A stretch of 64,000 nucleotides of DNA from assembly GCA_963834515.1 (NCBI GenBank), contig CAWICB010000003.1, positions 558,001 through 622,000 of the forward strand, in the 5' to 3' direction. Under the pieces are notes generated by a model. That model saw nothing but the letters and a program-made list of their open reading frames with translations. It searched no databases and was not told where the DNA came from. Shown piece by piece: positions 1 to 9,013 of the stretch. Numbering within the stretch: position 1 is the first letter of the stretch; each line of letters starts with the position of its first letter. The DNA comes from RYN-230 sp963834515 (lineage in GTDB: Bacteria > Actinomycetota > Actinomycetes > Streptosporangiales > Streptosporangiaceae). Position numbers and translations under genes: made by a program.

Positions 1-212
1 GGCCTGGCCGGCGTGCCGTCCGCAGCGGTCCAGCCGCCGTCGCGCAGCCGTGCCAGCACCGCCGCGCCCGCAGCCCGCAACGTGCCGCCGGGCAGCAGGC
101 CACGGAAGAACAGGTAGCCGGCCTCCGCTAGCCGCTGGCGGAGCACGGCGGAATCGTGCCGCACGCCGCTGGAGTCTGCCAGTTCGTCCACACGCCCCAC
201 GCTAACTCCCAT
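1..212 (-). CDS. Partial N-terminus of a phytanoyl-CoA dioxygenase (PhyH)-like protein
   Basis: The reading frame starts at ATG 212 on the minus strand and runs off the left edge after about 70 codons. The visible protein has an acidic start and then LRQRLAEAGYLFFRGLLP. This resembles the beginning of PhyH-family Fe(II)/2-oxoglutarate oxygenases, where a 'GY(L/V)FFRGLL' stretch precedes the jelly-roll core. The metal-binding HxD...H triad would lie outside the window and cannot be checked. It lies 68 bases downstream of hypX on the same strand, so the two may be co-transcribed. The family call rests on this short segment only and is tentative. Confidence 0.45.
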   Translation of the reverse strand, partial: MGVSVGRVDELADSSGVRHDSAVLRQRLAEAGYLFFRGLLPGGTLRAAGAAVLARLRDGGWTAADGTPAR

Positions 213-280
213 TCCTGGGACTGCGGTGTGCGCCCGGCGCTCGGCCTCACCATCACCACCACCCCCGCCGGGGACGCTGC

Positions 281-2029
281 CTAGCCACTCACCGCAGCCC
301 TGTCCCGCAGCCCGTTCACCGGCACCTGAGCCGGACCGGATCGGTGGCCGGAGAGGTGGGGCGGCGTCCGGGTTGGTTTGTGCTTGTAGACAAAGGCGTG
401 CCGTAGCCGGGCGTAGGGCTCGTCCGGGCCGGAGAAGTTCCGGCTCATCCTGGCCAGTTCGGCCGCGCGGCAGGCCGCGAGCGGCTGCGCGATGTCGGCT
501 GCGGTCCGGGCCTTCGCGGCCAGCCGCCGTGAGTAGCCGGGACTGTGGGCCAGTTCTCCGGCCAGGGCAGCTACCTGCGCGCGGTAGGTGGCTGCCCCAC
601 CCCCGATCACCTGGTCAACCAGGCCATAGCGCCACGCTGATGCGGGGCTGACCGGCAGACATTCCCGGGTGAGCCGGGCCGCCTGTCCGGCACCGACGCG
701 GCGGGGCAGGGTGTAGGTCCAGTACTCCGAACCGTGCAGACCCATTAGCTGGTAGTGCGGGTTGAGGACTGCGCCGGCCCGGCACCAGACCTCGTCAGCG
801 GCCAGTGCGAGCATCAGGCCCCCGGCAGCGGCGTTACCGGCGAGCGCCGCCACGGTGAGCTGGCTGGTGGTGGTCAAGATCGCCGCCACCAGGTCGTTGA
901 TGGCGTTGATGTTCCGCCAGGACTCCGCTGCCGGGTCATCGGCGGCCTCGATCACGTTCAGGTGGATGCCGTTGGAAAAGACATCCCTGGGCCCGCCGAG
1001 CACGATGACCCGCACGGGGCGGCCCTGAGCGTGCCGGTAAGCGGCGAGCAGGCGGCGGCACTGGCCGGTGCTCATGGCGCCGCCGGGGAAGGAGAACTCC
1101 AGGTAGCCGATGCCACGGGATTCGTGGTAGCTGATCTCCTGGTAGGTGCGCCGGCCGGGCGGCACCACCAGCGGGGCGGCGGACTCCGGCACGCCAGCGG
1201 CTGACCCGCCGAGCGCCAGTGCCGACGGTACCTTGAAGGTGGCCGGGCCGCCGGGCGCCGGGCGGCGTCGTAGCTGCGGGATCCAGACCGCTCCATCCAC
1301 GGTCGCCCGGCAGATCGCGCCGCCTCGCCGCGCGAGGATCGTCCCCGGATCGCCACGCAGATGATCTTCCTCGTAGCCGCCGAACAGGAAGTACTCGGCT
1401 CCGCCGATCACGTCCAGGACACCGGGCCTGGAATCGGCCGCCCGCAGCTTCGCCATGACCGAGGATGTGGGCTCGGCCGCCCAGTCGATCCTGCGGTCCT
1501 CCTGCCGGCATGGGGGACGTAGCCTGCCGGTGACGCCGGGACGGCTGTAGTCCAGTGGCTCCGGCCGGTAGCTGCCTTGTTCGAGCCGCGTCACCGCCAG
1601 CAGCAAGGCATCCAGTGCCGCGTCTGCCACCTCGGTGCGGTACAGGGAACTCTTCGAGCACCGGGGCACTGGGAACTCCACGGTCAACCAGATGTCGCCA
1701 GCATCCATCTCCGCGTTCGCCTGCAGCACGGTCACACCCCAGCGGCCGGTACCGCTCATGATCGCCCAGTCGAGCGAGGAGGGACCGCGATCACCCCTGG
1801 GCCCCGGGTGAACGATGAAACAGGGCCGAGCCGACCAGATGTCGGCGGGAATCGCGGTGGTCAGCATCGGCGCGATGACCAGATCCGGGTTGACGCGGCG
1901 AACCGCGTCCCGCATCACCTCATCTGAGAGCGCCAGCTCGACCGATACCCAGTGGCCGCGGTCAGCAAGCTCAACGTGTACCCGCTGGGTCATGCTGTTG
2001 TAGGCGCTCGATACCAGCAGAATCCGCAT
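281..2029 (-). CDS. hypX: HypX/HoxX-type hydrogenase maturation protein
   Basis: About 582 aa. The start chosen is the ATG giving MRILLVSSAYNSMTQRV, because the extra N-terminal residues of the longer frame (from 2071) are Gly-rich and not family-like. Residues 1-270 form a formyltransferase-like half: a Rossmann start, the HPGPRGDRGPSSLDWAI segment corresponding to the formyl-THF transferase active-site loop, and NAEMDAGDIW. Residues 300-540 form an enoyl-CoA hydratase/isomerase (crotonase) half with ALAGNAAAGGLMLALAADEVW. This two-part architecture is that of HypX, which in O2-tolerant [NiFe]-hydrogenase systems makes the active-site CO ligand from formyl-THF via formyl-CoA. No hydrogenase or other hyp gene is visible here, but the left flank is cut. 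The C-terminal ~40 residues look unstructured. Confidence 0.82.
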   Translation of the reverse strand: MRILLVSSAYNSMTQRVHVELADRGHWVSVELALSDEVMRDAVRRVNPDLVIAPMLTTAIPADIWSARPCFIVHPGPRGDRGPSSLDWAIMSGTGRWGVTVLQANAEMDAGDIWLTVEFPVPRCSKSSLYRTEVADAALDALLLAVTRLEQGSYRPEPLDYSRPGVTGRLRPPCRQEDRRIDWAAEPTSSVMAKLRAADSRPGVLDVIGGAEYFLFGGYEEDHLRGDPGTILARRGGAICRATVDGAVWIPQLRRRPAPGGPATFKVPSALALGGSAAGVPESAAPLVVPPGRRTYQEISYHESRGIGYLEFSFPGGAMSTGQCRRLLAAYRHAQGRPVRVIVLGGPRDVFSNGIHLNVIEAADDPAAESWRNINAINDLVAAILTTTSQLTVAALAGNAAAGGLMLALAADEVWCRAGAVLNPHYQLMGLHGSEYWTYTLPRRVGAGQAARLTRECLPVSPASAWRYGLVDQVIGGGAATYRAQVAALAGELAHSPGYSRRLAAKARTAADIAQPLAACRAAELARMSRNFSGPDEPYARLRHAFVYKHKPTRTPPHLSGHRSGPAQVPVNGLRDRAAVSG

Positions 2030-2399
2030 GTGCCCCCCGTGCCCCAATCCCGGGCCGCCCCCAGCCCGCACCTTCGGATCAGCTCACCGGGCAAGCACCG
2101 CGCGGCCCGGCATCGGTGAGGATCCCGCCGGCAAATCTCATGTTCTGCCAGTACGGAGGGCGGGCACCCGATCCAGATACAAACCGCGACAATCTGCCTG
2201 CGCCGCCCGGCGCGCCTGGTGATGACCGCATAGTCGTGCTACCTTCGCGCCGACGGTCACGCATCCTCTGGTCTTGCCGTTGACCGGCACTCGCCACGCT
2301 GGCGTTTCCGTGACCGGGCCATCAACACGCTTCTGGCACGTGGCCAGCATTGCTCGTGGCTGCGAGGTCTACCGCCGAACGACAGGCCCTTCCGTAGTG
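2030..2399. other. Intergenic region upstream of hypX, no gene recognised
   Basis: This 370-base gap lies between the hypX start and the end of the MDR oxidoreductase, both on the minus strand. It should hold the hypX promoter. I see no convincing coding frame, no repeat and no copy of the composite promoter found elsewhere in the window. Confidence 0.5.
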
Positions 2400-3365
2400 C
2401 TAACGCTCGAGGCTGATGACGACATTGCCGGTTTTCTGCCCTGTCTCGACATACCTGTAGGCCTCGACGATCTGGTCCAACGGATACGTTCTGTCAATGA
2501 CCGGCCTGAACTTTCCGGACTCGATCAAGTCCTTGAGATACTCCACCATCATCCGGTCATGCTTCGGAATGGGGAACATGACCTTCTTTCCGCCATGCAG
2601 CGGGGCGATGAGCGCCAGGAACGGATTCTGGGCCAGCGGACCCAGCTCCGACGAGATGTAGATTCCGTCCGGTTTCAGAAGCTGTTTGCACCGGCCGAAG
2701 GAGCTTTTGCCAACCGAGTCGAGGATCACGTCGTATCTCTGGTCATCCTTGGTGAAATCCCCGGCCGTGTAGTCGATGACCCTGTCGGCGCCCCAGCCCC
2801 TGACCAGCTCCACGTGGTCTGTGCCGCAGACCGCGGTCACGTGAACACCGAGACTCTTCAACAGCTGGACCGCTGCTGAGCCAATGGCACCGGTTGCGCC
2901 ATAAACGAGGACGTCCTGCCCGCTCTGGACCTTTGCCGCCCTGATGTGCGAGAGGGCATAGTGCGAACCCTCGGTACTAGGAGCGACCTCCTGGTAGGTC
3001 ACGTTCGACGGCATGGACGCGAGCGAGCCGTCCTCGGGAATCGACATGTACTCGGCATGAGCACCGAACGGGCCCTCGTTGTATCCGAACACCTTGTCGC
3101 CGACCTCGAAAGACGTGACGCCACTGCCGACCGCCTCGACCACTCCCGCAAACTCATTACCCAGGACCGTCGCCCGTGGCCGGATAAGCCCGGTGAAAAA
3201 TCTCATGAAGAAGGGCCTGGCAGCACGGCAGGCGCAGTCCGTCCGATTCACGGTCGTCGCGTAAACCTTGACGAGTACCCCGTTCCCCCTGGCAGCCGGC
3301 TTCTCCACATCTGAGACCAGCACCACTTCGGGCGGGCCATACCTGGTCTGGACCGCTGCCTTCAT
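2400..3365 (-). CDS. Zinc-independent MDR-family NAD(P)H oxidoreductase (quinone reductase-like)
   Basis: 321 aa, full length for the quinone oxidoreductase branch of the medium-chain dehydrogenase/reductase superfamily. The N-terminal GroES-like domain starts MKAAVQTRYGPPEVV and contains LGNEFAGVVEAVGSGV. The nucleotide-binding Rossmann domain has VYGATGAIGSAAVQLLKSLG at about residues 155-175 and then WGADRVIDYTAGDF. Catalytic zinc ligands are absent, as in quinone reductases and RTN4IP1-like proteins. Substrate unknown. It probably reduces a quinone or an alpha,beta-unsaturated carbonyl in the cytoplasm. It ends just upstream of hypX in the same direction, with a 370-base gap that argues against one operon. 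Confidence 0.85.
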   Translation of the reverse strand: MKAAVQTRYGPPEVVLVSDVEKPAARGNGVLVKVYATTVNRTDCACRAARPFFMRFFTGLIRPRATVLGNEFAGVVEAVGSGVTSFEVGDKVFGYNEGPFGAHAEYMSIPEDGSLASMPSNVTYQEVAPSTEGSHYALSHIRAAKVQSGQDVLVYGATGAIGSAAVQLLKSLGVHVTAVCGTDHVELVRGWGADRVIDYTAGDFTKDDQRYDVILDSVGKSSFGRCKQLLKPDGIYISSELGPLAQNPFLALIAPLHGGKKVMFPIPKHDRMMVEYLKDLIESGKFRPVIDRTYPLDQIVEAYRYVETGQKTGNVVISLER

Positions 3366-3378
3366 AGCCGGAGTGTAG

Positions 3379-3678
3379 TCATCGCGGGCCGACGCTGGCC
3401 GGGCCGACGAGTCCGGTCTGATAGGCGAGGACGACGGCTTGCACCCGATCCCGTAGCTGAAGCTTGCTGAGGATATGGGCTACGTGGGTCTTGACTGTCG
3501 CCTCGGTCAGTGTCACTTGCGCGGCAAGCTCAGCGCGGGGATCGCCGCCCACCTCGTCATCTCCACTAAGACCGTCGTTTACCACGTCTCCACCGCCCTG
3601 GCCAAGCTCGGCGTCCGCACCCGCCAGCCAGCCGCCGAGGCCATGCTGGCCGCTACGGCCAGCCCCCCGCCGCGGTAA
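3379..3678. pseudogene. Two head-to-head LuxR-type HTH remnants
   Basis: On the minus strand, 3531 to 3400 reads as the C-terminal part of a LuxR/GerE helix-turn-helix (ELAAQVTLTEATVKTHVAHI, then LSKLQLRDRVQAVV). On the plus strand, 3541 to 3645 also reads as a LuxR HTH (IAAHLVISTKTVVYHVSTAL, then AKLGVRTRQPAAEA). Both begin at the same point of the fold (the E(I/L)A helix) and run divergently from a junction near 3535. Neither has a receiver or ATPase domain, nor a full HTH. I read this as a relic of an inversion or fusion between two regulator genes. The ORFs extending through this region are otherwise low-complexity. Confidence 0.6.
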
Positions 3679-3706
3679 CGGGATCCGGCAGTCAGGTCCG
3701 TCCATC

Positions 3707-3741
3707 AGCGGCCGCCCATAAGCGGCCGCCCATAAGCGGCC
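3707..3741. repeat. 14-bp tandem repeat, 2.5 copies
   Basis: The unit AGCGGCCGCCCATA occurs at 3707-3720 and 3721-3734, followed by a partial AGCGGCC. It lies between the LuxR relic and the sulfatase gene. Each unit contains the palindrome GCGGCCGC. Function unknown. Confidence 0.8.
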
Positions 3742-3849
3742 ACCAGGCAGTTGGTGACGGGAATCGTCCGTGCCGGGTGATGTGTGCTCCGTCTTGGCGC
3801 CGCAGGATACGGGGGTCAGGAGCGCAGCGGCGAACACAGGAGGGCCCAA

Positions 3850-6201
3850 GTGGCAGTTGCCGAATATGAGCCAGGCGCCGCGTTCCCGGGCGTGATTGGG
3901 CGGACCGCTGATGAATCCACGCCAGCGTGGCCGGCGCCTGTGCGGGCACGCGAGGGCGCGCCCAATGTGCTATTTATCGTGCTGGATGACACCGGGTTCG
4001 GGCAGCTGGGCTGTTACGGCAGCCCAATCGCCACACCCAATTTCGACGCGATCGCGGCGGACGGCCTGCGCTACAACAACATGCACACAACCGCGTTGTG
4101 TTCACCGAGCCGGTCGTGCATCCTGACGGGCCGCAACCATCACAGCAACGCGATGGCCGCCATCACCGAGCTGGCCAGCGGCTATCCGGGCTACAACGGC
4201 GTCGTCCCGTTCGAGAACGGCTTCCTGTCCGAGATGCTGCTTGAGCATGGGTACAGCACGTTCATGGTCGGGAAGTACCACTTGACGCCGAGCAATCAGG
4301 AGACGGCAGCCGGCCCGTATGACCGGTGGCCGCTCGGACGTGGTTTCCAGCGGTTCTACGGGTTCTTGGGCGGTGACACCAGTCAGTGGTATCCGGATCT
4401 GGTGTATGACAACCATCAGGTGGAGCCGCCGCGCACGCCTGAGGAGGGGTACCACCTCAGTGCGGACCTGGTGGACAAGGCGATGCGGTTCATCGCCGAC
4501 GCCAAGCAGGTCAACCCGGCCAAGCCGTTCTACCTGCATTTGTGCTTCGGGGCGACGCACGCCCCGCACCATGTGCCGAAGGAATGGGCGGATCGGTACG
4601 CGGGCGCATTTGACGAGGGCTGGGACGCCTATCGGGAGACGGTGTTCGCCCGGCAGAAGGAACTCGGCATCGTCCCTGCGGACGCGGAGCTTTCGCGTCA
4701 CGATCCGGACGTGCCCGACTGGGCGTCGCTGCCGCCGGCGGCGCGCCGGCTGTTCAGCCGGATGATGGAGGTTTTCGCCGGCTTCCTGTCCCACACCGAT
4801 CACCAGGTCGGGCGGCTGATCGAGTTCCTGCGCCAGCTCGGGGATCTGGACAACACATTGATCATGGTCATCTCCGACAACGGGGCCAGCGCCGAGGGCG
4901 GGCCCACCGGGACCACCAACGAGGCACAGTTCTTCAACAACGCCCAGGAGCCGCTGGAGGAGAGCCTCAAGCTGATCGATGAGATCGGCGGCCCCAAGCA
5001 CTTCAACCACTACCCGTGGGGCTGGACGTGGGCCGGGAACACGCCGTTCCGGCGGTGGAAGCGCGAGACCTACCGGGGCGGCGCCAGCGACCCGTTCATC
5101 GTGTCCTGGCCGTCGCGGATCAGGGCCAGGGGCCAGGTCCGCACTCAGTACGCGCACATCATCGACATGGTGCCCACCGTCTTGGACCTGCTGGGTATCG
5201 AGCCGCCTGCAACGATCCGCGGCGTCACCCAGTCCCCCCTGCACGGAGTCAGCTTCGCCGCCAGCCTCGACGGCCCTGCCGCTGAGAGCCGCCACCATAC
5301 GCAGTACTTCGAGATGCTGGGCCACCGCGCGATCTACCACGACGGCTGGCGGGCCGTCTGCCCCTGGCCCGGGCCATCATTCAAAGAGGCAGGCATGGGC
5401 TTCGGGCAGCCGATCTCCTCCCAGACGCTGTCCAAGCTCGACGCCACCGGGTGGGAGCTGTACCACGTGGCGGAGGACTTCGCCGAAAACCACGACGTGG
5501 CTGCCGACCACCGCGACCGGCTGATCGCCATGATCGGGACCTGGTACGTGGAAGCCGGTAAATACGGCGTGATGCCGGTTGACGGCAGCGGCCTGGCCCG
5601 CATGATCGCCGAGAAACCGCTCGTGGCAGCGCCTCGCGACAGCTACACCTACCGGCCCGGCACGCAATCGATCCCGTTCTTCGCCGCACCCAGCGTGCTC
5701 AACCGCCCACACAGCATCACCGCCGCGGTCGAGATCCCCGCCGCCGGGGCCGAAGGGGTGCTGCTATGCCAGGGCACCGCCGCTGGCGGGTACTCCCTGT
5801 TCGTCAAGGACGGCAAGCTCCGCTACGCCCACAACTACGTCGGCCGGGCCGTGTACGGAGTGGAATCCAGCGCGGTCGTGCCGGCGGGCAAGCACGAGCT
5901 CAGGTTCGAGTTCGAACCGACCGGCCAGCCGGACATGGCCCACGGCAAGGGCGCACCTGGCAGGCTCCAGCTGTATGTGGACGGCACGCTCACCGGGAAC
6001 ACTGAGGCACCCGTCACCACCCCCTTCGTGCTCAACCCCGGGGCGCTCACCTGCGGCGCCAACCCCGGCTCACCGGTCACCGACGACTACACCAGCCCCT
6101 TCAAATTCACCGGCACCATCCACAGCGTGACAGTGGACGTCAGCGGAGAGCTCATCCACGACTCCGAAGCCGAACTGCGCATGCACATGGCCCGCCAATA
6201 G
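3850..6201 (+). CDS. Type I sulfatase (arylsulfatase family), 783 aa
   Basis: Start GTG 3850 is preceded by a good Shine-Dalgarno (GGAGG at about 3839-3843). The upstream in-frame ATG at 3784 lacks one. The N-terminal domain has NVLFIVLDDTGFGQLGCYG (metal-binding Asp pair) and the formylglycine motif CSPSRS with Cys at residue 84, followed by ILTGR. GKYHLTP, HAPHHVPKEW and VISDNGAS supply the other sulfatase active-site segments. The C-terminal ~190 residues are beta-rich and LamG/concanavalin-like, as in large actinobacterial arylsulfatases. The Cys must be converted to formylglycine for activity, and an FGE gene and a radical-SAM maturase both occur in this window. No signal peptide is apparent, so it is probably cytoplasmic. 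Substrate unknown. Confidence 0.92.
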   Translation: MAVAEYEPGAAFPGVIGRTADESTPAWPAPVRAREGAPNVLFIVLDDTGFGQLGCYGSPIATPNFDAIAADGLRYNNMHTTALCSPSRSCILTGRNHHSNAMAAITELASGYPGYNGVVPFENGFLSEMLLEHGYSTFMVGKYHLTPSNQETAAGPYDRWPLGRGFQRFYGFLGGDTSQWYPDLVYDNHQVEPPRTPEEGYHLSADLVDKAMRFIADAKQVNPAKPFYLHLCFGATHAPHHVPKEWADRYAGAFDEGWDAYRETVFARQKELGIVPADAELSRHDPDVPDWASLPPAARRLFSRMMEVFAGFLSHTDHQVGRLIEFLRQLGDLDNTLIMVISDNGASAEGGPTGTTNEAQFFNNAQEPLEESLKLIDEIGGPKHFNHYPWGWTWAGNTPFRRWKRETYRGGASDPFIVSWPSRIRARGQVRTQYAHIIDMVPTVLDLLGIEPPATIRGVTQSPLHGVSFAASLDGPAAESRHHTQYFEMLGHRAIYHDGWRAVCPWPGPSFKEAGMGFGQPISSQTLSKLDATGWELYHVAEDFAENHDVAADHRDRLIAMIGTWYVEAGKYGVMPVDGSGLARMIAEKPLVAAPRDSYTYRPGTQSIPFFAAPSVLNRPHSITAAVEIPAAGAEGVLLCQGTAAGGYSLFVKDGKLRYAHNYVGRAVYGVESSAVVPAGKHELRFEFEPTGQPDMAHGKGAPGRLQLYVDGTLTGNTEAPVTTPFVLNPGALTCGANPGSPVTDDYTSPFKFTGTIHSVTVDVSGELIHDSEAELRMHMARQ

Positions 6202-6380
6202 GCCATCTGGGTAGCAGTCCACCAGTTGGCCCAGGCATCTAGGCGGGCATGTCCAGGCTGGCCGGCCAAGCCGCAAAGGGAATGTGGCCCACCCATCGTG
6301 GGTGATGCCGCTGGCTCGCGGCCAGGGTTGGCTGAGTATGTCCCGGCTGGCAAGACCCGGGTACGTAGGGGAAAGCTGAG

Positions 6381-6821
6381 ATGATCCTCACTACGGCTGC
6401 GACCCAGCCGCAGGGCGAGACGTTCACCAGCGTGATGGACCACGTGGCCCAGGGCTTCGAGGCACTGGGCGCAGCAGTCCTAGTCGTCGGCATCGTGTGG
6501 GCCTTCGTGCTGGCCGTGGTGGCGTGGCGGCGGTCGGGAGCATCGCAGAGTTATCTCGCACTGCGCACGGCCTTCGGCGGGACACTGTTGCTTGGCCTGG
6601 AAATCCTCGTGGCGGCCGACCTCGTCCGTACGATCGCCGTCGCCCCTACCCTCGACAACGTGCTGGTCCTCGGGCTGATCGTGGTCATCAGGACGGTGCT
6701 GAGCTTCTCGCTGGAGACCGAGATCGAGGGTGTCGCGCCATGGCGGCGGGCGCAGATGAGCGGCATCGGGGGGATCCGGCAGGCCTCGGCCAACGCACTG
6801 AAGTCCAAGCGAGACCCGTGA
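6381..6821 (+). CDS. DUF1622 family membrane protein
   Basis: 146 aa with three hydrophobic segments (about residues 30-50, 68-86 and 92-112). The core LALRTAFGGTLLLGLEILVA then ADLVRTIAV is typical of DUF1622 inner-membrane proteins. The ATG follows GGGGAAAG at a suitable distance. Function unknown for the family. The C-terminal tail is basic and probably cytoplasmic. It stands alone, 180 bases after the sulfatase. Confidence 0.78.
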   Translation: MILTTAATQPQGETFTSVMDHVAQGFEALGAAVLVVGIVWAFVLAVVAWRRSGASQSYLALRTAFGGTLLLGLEILVAADLVRTIAVAPTLDNVLVLGLIVVIRTVLSFSLETEIEGVAPWRRAQMSGIGGIRQASANALKSKRDP

Positions 6822-7203
6822 TTCCCGCTCGAGGGTCCTACAGGAAGCCGTCAAGGACGATGTAACGCGCCGCCTGCCCCTTTTCTCACTGCTTTCTGCG
6901 CCGGGCTTGGTAAGCAGTTCGCAGGCCTGGATGCTGTGAACCCGCTCACGGCACGGAAGCGATAGCTCGTCAATGCCCGTGCCTGCCTGGGACATACTGA
7001 GCGTTACCCATTTCCGGGAAGACCAAGGCGGGCTGACTGTCTGTTCAGGGCCTACAGCAGGACGTTTGACCCTGCACTGCTAACACAGGCCCCGGGAGTG
7101 TGGAAATGCTGATCGATGGGTGGCTCTCGAGCGGAACCCGCCGTAGCGCTGCTGGACAGCAGCAAATAGAAGCGTTCCTTGCGAACGCGGGGAGGACCTT
7201 GTC
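6822..7203. other. Intergenic region without a recognised gene
   Basis: About 380 bases between the DUF1622 gene and the 60-aa membrane protein. Short frames exist but none has protein-like composition. It must hold the promoter of the small membrane gene, but I could not define -35/-10 boxes convincingly. Confidence 0.4.
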
Positions 7204-7386
7204 ATGCTTTTCCTCTTGTGGATCTTGTGTATTCTTATTTGGGTCGCAATCGCGTTCTGGCCCGCACGTGTTGCAGGCCGAAAGGGTCACAGCTTCATCG
7301 GGTACTTCATCTTCAGCTTGATCTTCTTCCCGGCCGCGCTCATCGTCGCTTACCTCGTGCCACCGAGGGCTGTGGCGGTCAGGTAG
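7204..7386 (+). CDS. Small two-TM membrane protein, 60 aa
   Basis: MLFLLWILCILIWVAIAFW forms a first hydrophobic helix and GYFIFSLIFFPAALIVAYLV a second, separated by a basic loop (ARVAGRKGH). GGGAGG lies about 8 bases before the ATG. No family is recognised beyond the general class of small actinobacterial hairpin membrane proteins. Composition and the ribosome binding site support it as real. Confidence 0.65.
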   Translation: MLFLLWILCILIWVAIAFWPARVAGRKGHSFIGYFIFSLIFFPAALIVAYLVPPRAVAVR

Positions 7387-7507
7387 TTCTGAGAGTCCTG
7401 GGCCAGGAAATGACTGGCCTTGTCCTGGGTCTGGCCGTGGTTCAGAGAACAGCCAACCCCCCTATGGCCCAACGCCCGACGAGCCCAGTGGCGTCCGCAG
7501 CCTGGAA

Positions 7508-8113
7508 GTGCGCTGGATCTTCCCAGGCCAGCTCGAGGCCGCGGTGGCTGGATGGTTCGGGCCGTTCCCGGCCACGGCCGAATCCCGCGAGGACAGTTAC
7601 CTCCTAGTCCCGGAGTTGCCTGGCGTGTCGGTAAAGCTTCGCGGGGGCCGGGCCCTGGAGGTCAAGGTACGCAGTGCCAGCGCGGGAATCCTCGACGTGG
7701 CGGGCCGCGCCCGCGGACGAGTGGAGTCCTGGCAGAAGTGGTCGTTCCCGTTCAGCCCGCTGAGCCAGCGCCGCGGTGACCTGGCCGGCTGGAGGCCGGT
7801 AGGCAAGACCCGTCGGATCAGCCGGTTCTCGCTGGTTGGCGACCAGATCGTGGCGGGCGGTTCAGAGCACGGCCACCAGGCGCAATGCGGGGTTGAGCTC
7901 ACCGAGGTCCGCCTCGGCGGTCAGGATTGGTGGTCCCTAGGATTCGAGGCGACCGGGCCCGCCAGCCTGCTCCGCGGCGCACTCCAGGCCACTGCGGCAT
8001 TCGTCTTCGCCCGGCCCATGCCCGCCGCGGCCGAACCTGGCCCGGGTGAATCCCGGTCCTATGCGGAGTGGCTGAGCGATCTTGATCGGCCTATCGTCAC
8101 ACCGGCCAGGTGA
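7508..8113 (+). CDS. Conserved hypothetical protein, paralogue of the gene at 36695-37351 (possibly CYTH-like)
   Basis: 201 aa from GTG 7508. It aligns over nearly its full length with the minus-strand gene at 36695-37351: RWIF(P/A)GQLEAAVAGWFG near the N-terminus, VAGRARGR(V/L)ESWQKWSF in the middle, and DWW(S/T)LGFEATGPA near the C-terminus. The pattern 'REDSYLL...VKLRGG..LEVKVR' recalls CYTH (triphosphate-tunnel) proteins, but the ExExK signature is not seen, so this is only a suggestion. In the other copy the protein begins about 20 residues earlier. Here the matching N-terminus (MAQRPTSPVAS from ATG 7464) sits in another frame, so this copy has either lost its start by a frameshift or initiates at GTG 7508. 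Confidence 0.6.
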   Translation: MRWIFPGQLEAAVAGWFGPFPATAESREDSYLLVPELPGVSVKLRGGRALEVKVRSASAGILDVAGRARGRVESWQKWSFPFSPLSQRRGDLAGWRPVGKTRRISRFSLVGDQIVAGGSEHGHQAQCGVELTEVRLGGQDWWSLGFEATGPASLLRGALQATAAFVFARPMPAAAEPGPGESRSYAEWLSDLDRPIVTPAR

Positions 8114-8178
8114 TGCGGGCCACGGCTCCGCTGCGCATCCTGGTGTCTGACCTAGAAGAGATGAGCATGGGAGACGAC

Positions 8179-8688
8179 ATGGCGAAGCCAGACGCGGTAT
8201 TCATCTACATCGGCACCTATTCGGACGAGGCTGCGGCCCGGGCTGACTACGACGTCGTCAAGGACCTGCACGCGGCCGGTGCGGTCGGCACCTATGACGC
8301 CTCGGTCATCACCAAGGATGACGCGGGGAAGGTGCATGTGAACAAGGATGAGATGGCCACCAGGCACGGCGCGTGGGGTGGCGCGGCTGTCGGCGCGCTG
8401 GTCGGCATCCTGTTCCCGCCCGCGATCATCGGTGCCGCCGTGGTCGGCGCGGCGGCCGGCGGGGTGGGCGGGCATCTGTGGCGGGGCATGTCCCGCTCCG
8501 ACGTCAAGGAGTTCGGGGAGCTCGTCGACTCCGGGCAGGCCGCCTTGGTCATCGTCGGTGAGAGCAAGATCGAGCAGGCCATCGGCAAGGCCGCGCTGAA
8601 GGCCGAAAAGCACGTGGCCAGGGAACTCGACGTGAGCCCGAAGGACGTCAACAAGGCCATCCAGGAAGCCGCCACCGAAGTCAACTGA
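8179..8688 (+). CDS. DUF1269 family stress-type membrane protein
   Basis: 169 aa from ATG 8179, chosen because GGGAG sits 6 bases upstream and family members begin MAKPDAVFIYIGTY. ATGs at 8161 and 8167 are alternatives. The N-terminal part carries the DUF1269 pattern (YSDEAAARADYDVVKDLH). A Gly/Ala-rich glycine-zipper-like hydrophobic stretch (AVGALVGILFPPAIIGAAVV) follows, then a helical C-terminus rich in Lys/Glu. DUF1269 genes are common in actinobacterial stress islands. Their biochemical role is unknown. A frameshifted relative lies at 48560-49020. Confidence 0.78.
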   Translation: MAKPDAVFIYIGTYSDEAAARADYDVVKDLHAAGAVGTYDASVITKDDAGKVHVNKDEMATRHGAWGGAAVGALVGILFPPAIIGAAVVGAAAGGVGGHLWRGMSRSDVKEFGELVDSGQAALVIVGESKIEQAIGKAALKAEKHVARELDVSPKDVNKAIQEAATEVN

Positions 8689-9013
8689 CCGGCCCGGATT
8701 AGAGGATGGCTGTCTCGCACCGCCGGGCTGGGCGCCCGGGCGAACCCGCCAGGCGGCATCGGGAAGGGGCGCGCCCGATGCCGAAGTGGAACTTTGCGGC
8801 CATGGCCCAGGCCGGCCTGACCGGCCGGACCAGGGACGTCGCCAGGCCGGCCGCCCGGGCGATCGCCCGGCGCACCGGGCGGTCCGAGGCGGACATCCTG
8901 TCGCTCATGGGCGCGGCGCTCCTCGCGACGGCAGTGATCAACTTCGTCCGCCTGGTCAGTACCGTCATGAGGTTCCCCCCGGATCGAGGAGGCATCGGCT
9001 ATAAGGAGTAGCC

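Noticed and set aside
4102..5340. 412-codon minus-strand ORF over the sulfatase gene
   Set aside because: Antisense shadow of a well-supported sulfatase; its translation is Arg/Val/Leu-rich with no domain. The same applies to other long antisense frames over GH65, NRAMP, anSME, FGE and STAND genes.
8098..8142. CCAGGTGATGCGGGCC before the DUF1269 gene as another composite promoter
   Set aside because: It contains AGGTGATG but no CACCTAGGTG upstream, and the hexamer at the required distance is ATCCTG, without A at position 2 and T at position 6.
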